The notes under the pieces were generated by a model that worked only from the letters and a program-made list of their open reading frames with translations, did no database searches and was not told where the DNA came from. Positions 59,918 to 64,000 of a DNA stretch of 64,000 nucleotides are shown piece by piece (within the stretch, counting starts at the first letter, position 1; each line of letters opens with the position of its first letter). The position numbers and the translations under genes are program-made. Origin of the DNA: Citrus sinensis (lineage: Eukaryota; Streptophyta; Magnoliopsida; Sapindales; Rutaceae); the NCBI RefSeq assembly GCF_022201045.2, contig NC_068557.1, positions 32,775,501 to 32,839,500 of the forward strand, in the 5' to 3' direction.

Positions 59918-60511
59918 CTAGTCTAGTGTGTGTGGGTGTTGAAGCGGCTGATTGAACATGGAACTCCAAATGCTGCCATCCACATTCCCAATTTCTAAGT
60001 CGTCGTCGTCGTCATCTTCTTCTTCTTCTTCTTCTTCTTCACCTTTGAATGGGAATGCACCCTCAAACTTATAGTCCGGAATATTAATATTAACATTCGT
60101 ATTCGTATTAATATTCATTGTAGTTGTTGTTGGTGGTGGTGTATTAGCAGCAGCGGCGTCAGTAGTTTCAAACAAATTACAATGGGTGGTAAATTCAATG
60201 TCATCATGGAGTAAAGAGGAGAAGGTCATGTCTTGGAATAAATTCCAATCTTGTTCTGATTTAGAAATAATGCCGCCATCATCATCATCATGGAGCCATG
60301 GGAAATCAAATACTCCTAAACCCAAATACTTATCTGATGATGATGATGATGAAGAAATGTGGCTACTCTGATCAGCCTCCACCTCCACGTGCCCTGATCT
60401 CTCCTCCTTCTTTGCAGCACTACGCTTCACAAACTTTTCTTTCTCTTCTTCTCCTCCTCCTCCTCCTCCTCCTTCTTCTTCTCTTCCTCTCTTCTTGTTT
60501 TCCCATTCCAT
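59918..60511 (-). CDS. Unrecognised acidic, low-complexity protein (possible transcriptional regulator)
   Basis: An open frame of 197 residues starts at the ATG at 60509-60511 (MEWENKKRGREEEGG) and ends in TAG at 59918. It is rich in single-residue runs: seven Gly, seven Ser, four Asp, four Ala, and an Glu8-Asp6 block, plus an NxN-type stretch (MNINTNTNVNINI). Between these lie ordered-looking hydrophobic/aromatic motifs: KYLGLGVFDFPWLHDD, EQDWNLFQDMTFSSLLHDDI and IGNVDGSIWSSMFNQPLQ. Acidic plus aromatic clusters resemble transcription activation domains, but no DNA-binding domain was recognised. The frame is open 5' to an acceptor (TTTGCAG, exon edge about 60534), and a donor at about 60885 would join an upstream exon. 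That exon has no ATG in frame, so the start at 60511 is preferred. Family unknown to me. Confidence 0.6.
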   Translation of the reverse strand: MEWENKKRGREEEGGGGGGGEEEKEKFVKRSAAKKEERSGHVEVEADQSSHISSSSSSSDKYLGLGVFDFPWLHDDDDGGIISKSEQDWNLFQDMTFSSLLHDDIEFTTHCNLFETTDAAAANTPPPTTTTMNINTNTNVNINIPDYKFEGAFPFKGEEEEEEEEDDDDDDLEIGNVDGSIWSSMFNQPLQHPHTLD

Positions 60512-62259
60512 TTCGCAATCACAAATTAAGCCTTCTGCAAACACGCACATCATGTGTTGTTATATATAATACACACCCACATAGCTGGCTCATTCGTACG
60601 TGCATCATGCATGTGTGGCCTCACCTTATCAGGAAATCGCATATTAACCTTGAAACTGGAAACAAATTTACAAACCCCCTGCTGCCCCATCCCCATGCAT
60701 GCATGCATGATGCATTGCATTTCAAGAATGATTAGACAGGAAATGGATTTCCAAAATATCAATAAATAAATAAATAAATAAATAAAAAGATAGCAGTTCG
60801 TTCGGTAATGAATTGAAATCAATTGAACATATTTTATTATTTTTCTTTTTACCAAAAGAAAGAACGCAAGACATGTAATTAATACCTTTTGAGTTGTGAT
60901 GATCGATCTTATTAATCTTCTTATGTTTAAGAAGAGACCGGTGTTTGGTTGCTGAGGATTGATGATGATGATGATGATAAATTGATAATTATCAAACCTG
61001 AAATTAATTAAAACCGATTTTAAGCTGAAAAACCGTTTCAAACACACACACACACACGCGCATTACACATTTGCACATTTACGCGCAGAAAAAGAGAGAG
61101 AGAGAGAGAGAGACCTGCTGCTCACGGCATTTAACCAACTGTTCAGCGCCTGTCCCTCTTCTAGTCCTAGTAAGAAAAGAATAAATTAAAATTAAGAAGG
61201 ATATGGTTATTCCTTCTTTTGCGTAGGTTTTTCTCATCTCTCCTCTCATGAATTGATAATTCTAATCTGATGATGATCCTTTGGTCTTTGCAATCTTTCT
61301 TCTCTATTTTTAGTTTAATTTAATTTCCCAAGTAGAAAATAGAATTTGTAATTAGCTTCGTGATTCCTTCCTTCCCACTGATCTGGTCCTCTTAATTTGT
61401 TACTCCTTGTTACTCACCACTAATGTAATGTAATGCTTTTATGTATGTATGTATGTATGTACCTCCTCATCCTCTTCTATTCCAATTAATACACTATCCA
61501 TAAAAATACATTGTATTGTATTAAAGTGTACTTATACACACACACACACACCTGACACCATTACTATTAATTGCATACCTAACCTAACCTACATATAATT
61601 ATAAAGTATGCATGCTTCTCTCTCTCTATATATATATATATTAATATATACATCCACGCATGCAACAATTTCCATTCTTTCTTTAAACAAACAAACAAAC
61701 AAACAAACAAATGAACAATTTTCAACTCGTTGCATTGCATAATCTACACATTAACTTTGCTTATTTCTTAAATACAACCCATTTATGTAGTTAAACACCA
61801 TCGTTGATAACGCCAAAGGACTCCTCTTCCCTGCTTTACAGCTTCAAGCTTCATCATTTACTACAAGCTTCATCGCCTACACCCTCTCCTAATTTTTTTA
61901 AGGCGTATCAATTAACTGTTCCACGCCGACACCAATGCAAGATTAAAATTCTGCTGTTTGCTTTAATGAGAGATGCAACTTTTCAGCCACTTTCTATATC
62001 AAAGAATAGAATGTACATTTCTGAGATGTCACATTATACATACTTTCTGAGGGGTAGTTCAGAGATTTCTTCTCCTCTAACTTTGCCTTCGTTTTTAAAA
62101 GAATTCATTGGTAATAACTAGTTGCCTTTCCCTTGCAAATAAGAAGGACAAATATTGCCCAATCTTAGTTGGAGAGTAATAGGCAGGGCAACATATATAG
62201 CACTAGCAGCATCCATTTGTTGGTGTCCAGAGGATTTCATAACTAGCACTGCACGACCA
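60512..62259 (-). other. Leader/promoter side of the acidic-protein gene and spacer to the PPR gene
   Basis: Dense in microsatellites: AATA units near 60759-60787, ATG/CAT units at about 60959-60977, CA at 61040-61056, GA at 61090-61111, TATG units near 61440-61461, CA near 61535-61551, TA near 61627-61641, and CAAA units near 61686-61711. A probable leader exon (about 60886-61010) and splice sites are visible on the minus strand. The right end (after about 61800) probably contains the 3' UTR of the PPR-DYW gene. No further coding gene was recognised. Confidence 0.45.
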
Positions 62260-64000
62260 CTACCAGTAGTCTCCACAAGAACAAAAGCCATCACGGAAAT
62301 GATGAAAGCGGTTGGTATCTCTCACTATGATTTCCCTCTCCACAACCTTTGATGCAAACTTAAAGGCTGAATGACAATCACCACAAACTCTGATATTCTT
62401 CTTTATATGAATAGTGGACCCCGGAGGTGTGCTGATAAGTGCAAATGCCAGAGCAAGCTTCTCACTGTGCACTTGCAACTTTGCTTCCCTCTCCTGCTGG
62501 TCCGCATAGGAAAGCACATGGCTACTGTCTGGGACATAACCAATCTGTTTGATCTTCTCACTAATTTCCCTCCATTTCTTATGGATCATCGCCCTCTGTG
62601 GATGGGCATCATCGTTTGCCACAAACATGTGGACTGCGTTCTTGGTCTCCACCCAACTACAAGCAGGTTCCTTCTTCACCCCACTCTCTTTCATCATCTT
62701 CCTCGCTCTTGCGGCATCATTCAATCTACCAGCGGAGGCATAGATGTTTGCAAGCAATATATGTGGCCCTGAATCATGTGGATCTAGTTCGAAAATGCGT
62801 TCAGCAGCATAGGCACCCAATTCCACATTCTTATGCATCCTACATGCGCCAAGCAAGGCTCCCCAGACGGCTGCAGTGGGTTCTATTGGCATTTCTCCTA
62901 TAAACTTCAAAGCTCGATCAAGAAGACCTGCTCGACCAAGAAGATCAACAAATGTCACATAATGTGCTTCCTCTGGCTCTACACCGTGCTTCTTCATCAA
63001 TGCAAAATAACCTTGTCCCTCATCCAAAAGCCCTGCATGGCTACAAGCAGTTAGAACACAAAGGAAAGTTACTTGATTAGGTGCAATTCCATTTCTCAAC
63101 ATCTTTTCAAACCATCTCACAGTTGCCTTGCCAAGCCCATGTTGGGCACACCCAGTAAGCATTGAATTCCAAGAAACGACATCCCTTTTCAACAACCTAT
63201 TGAAAACCTTTTCAGCATCCTCAATGCTACCCGATTTTGCATACATGTCAACAAGAGTGTTTCCAACAAAAGCTACAAGTTGGCCGCCCGATTTAATCAC
63301 ATGTGCGTGAACCCATTTGCCTTGCTCCAATGACCCAGTGCTGGCAAGAGCTGTAAAAACACTAGAATAGGAGAAATGGGTAGGCTCAAAGCCTTCTCTC
63401 AACATTTCCGAAAAGGTTCTAAGAGCTTTCTCTCCTTCACTCTTCCTAGCATGGCCAGCAATCAAAGCATTCCAAGAGACCTCATTCTTGCTCTCTAGAG
63501 CAGTAAAAAGAAACCAAGCATCATCCATTTGGTCAAACCTAGCATACATGTCTAAAAGAGAACTGCCCACATAAACATTCCAATCATAACCATATTTCAA
63601 ACAAAATGCATGAACTTGCCGACCAAACTTATCATCGGTAGCCCCAGCTCCAGAGGCCTTTAACACACTAGACAGCGTAAACTGATTAGGTTTCAATCCA
63701 AGACGAAGCATCTGAGAGAACAAAATAATAGCATTTTCAGGCTGATCATTCTGAGAATAGCCACTGATTAAGGCAGTCCAAGTAACCATGTCTTTCACAG
63801 GCATTTCATCGAACAACTTGCGAGCCTCGTCCAAACAGCCGCATTTGGCGTACGCGTTAAGAATGGTGTTTTGCATAGCAATATCATTTTTAAACGCAGA
63901 GCCAAGGATATGTGCATGAACAATCCTAGCTTCTTTAAGTTTCTTCAAGTGCGTGCATTTCTTGAGCAACGTATTATATATACTTCTGTCGGGCTCCAAA
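62260..64000 (-). CDS. PPR-DYW protein, At3g24000-like, mitochondrial RNA-editing type (5' end outside the window)
   Basis: An uninterrupted frame of 580 codons runs from the window edge to the stop TAG at 62260-62262. It begins inside the protein (LEPDRSIYNTLLKKCTHLKK), so the start codon and targeting peptide lie beyond 64000. PLS-class PPR motifs follow one another (NAYAKCGCLDEARKLFDEMP, ISGYSQNDQPENAIILFSQM, DMYARFDQMDDAWFLF, DMYAKSGSIEDAEKVFNRL). Next come the E and E+ domains and a complete DYW deaminase-like domain with HSEKLALAFAL, CGDCHSAFKFASKVVEREI and the terminal CSCGDYW. The zinc and catalytic HxE residues are present. The match to Arabidopsis At3g24000 is close. Such proteins direct C-to-U editing of organelle transcripts; the target is unknown. 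Single exon as far as seen. Confidence 0.93.
   Translation of the reverse strand, partial: LEPDRSIYNTLLKKCTHLKKLKEARIVHAHILGSAFKNDIAMQNTILNAYAKCGCLDEARKLFDEMPVKDMVTWTALISGYSQNDQPENAIILFSQMLRLGLKPNQFTLSSVLKASGAGATDDKFGRQVHAFCLKYGYDWNVYVGSSLLDMYARFDQMDDAWFLFTALESKNEVSWNALIAGHARKSEGEKALRTFSEMLREGFEPTHFSYSSVFTALASTGSLEQGKWVHAHVIKSGGQLVAFVGNTLVDMYAKSGSIEDAEKVFNRLLKRDVVSWNSMLTGCAQHGLGKATVRWFEKMLRNGIAPNQVTFLCVLTACSHAGLLDEGQGYFALMKKHGVEPEEAHYVTFVDLLGRAGLLDRALKFIGEMPIEPTAAVWGALLGACRMHKNVELGAYAAERIFELDPHDSGPHILLANIYASAGRLNDAARARKMMKESGVKKEPACSWVETKNAVHMFVANDDAHPQRAMIHKKWREISEKIKQIGYVPDSSHVLSYADQQEREAKLQVHSEKLALAFALISTPPGSTIHIKKNIRVCGDCHSAFKFASKVVEREIIVRDTNRFHHFRDGFCSCGDYW

Noticed and set aside
62371-63310. 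Several plus-strand frames across the PPR-DYW gene
   Set aside because: They are antisense shadows of the strongly coding minus-strand frame.

Overview
This window is nuclear DNA of a flowering plant, most likely a woody eudicot. The evidence is multi-exon genes with GT-AG introns, AT-rich intergenic DNA full of microsatellites, and plant-only families (MYB-CC factors, PPR-DYW, APO, GAUT, PMEI). The species cannot be named from sequence alone. No rRNA, tRNA, CRISPR or bacterial-type operon was seen. All gene models were built by eye from splice signals, reading frame and family knowledge.

Left part (1-30 kb), gene dense: the 3' end of a histidine-phosphatase gene (+, 68-1276); a 13-exon alpha/beta-hydrolase (+, 4318-9673) with an old inverted-repeat transposon in one intron; a PHL7-like MYB-CC factor (-, 10745-13273); a non-autonomous hAT element (17911-18853); a second, distinct MYB-CC factor (-, 19714-21762); SRD2, the SNAPC3-like snRNA-activating factor, divergent from it across 286 bp (+, 22049-26534); and a RING/vWA ubiquitin-ligase-like gene of the WAV3 family (-, 27259-30014). 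Two of these genes each contain one GC-AG intron.

Middle part (30-52 kb), gene poor: a decayed PLS-class PPR gene (33911-35930); an intact chloroplast APO-family gene (-, 36298-38328); then about 8 kb of repeat-rich DNA with a degenerate TTTCATGTTT-like repeat field, a 27-bp minisatellite, a broken and internally duplicated kinesin-motor gene fragment, and a fossil Copia retrotransposon joined to it. A PMEI-domain inhibitor gene (-, 46792-47400) lies between two Copia 3' ends of the same family in opposite orientations.

Right part (51-64 kb): GAUT4-type homogalacturonan galacturonosyltransferase (-, 51811-55702); repeat-rich DNA including a second TIR element (57827-58411); an unrecognised acidic low-complexity protein (-, 59918-60511); and a mitochondrial-type PPR-DYW gene (-, 62260 to beyond the window), like Arabidopsis At3g24000.

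The genes do not form a pathway; this is an ordinary euchromatic block. No convincing new biological system was found. The points most worth a second look are the two GC-AG introns, the adjacent pair of MYB-CC genes with matching exon sizes, the WAV3-like protein without a recognisable MIDAS, the kinesin fragment duplicated after it was already broken, the kinesin/Copia junction, and the unrecognised acidic protein.
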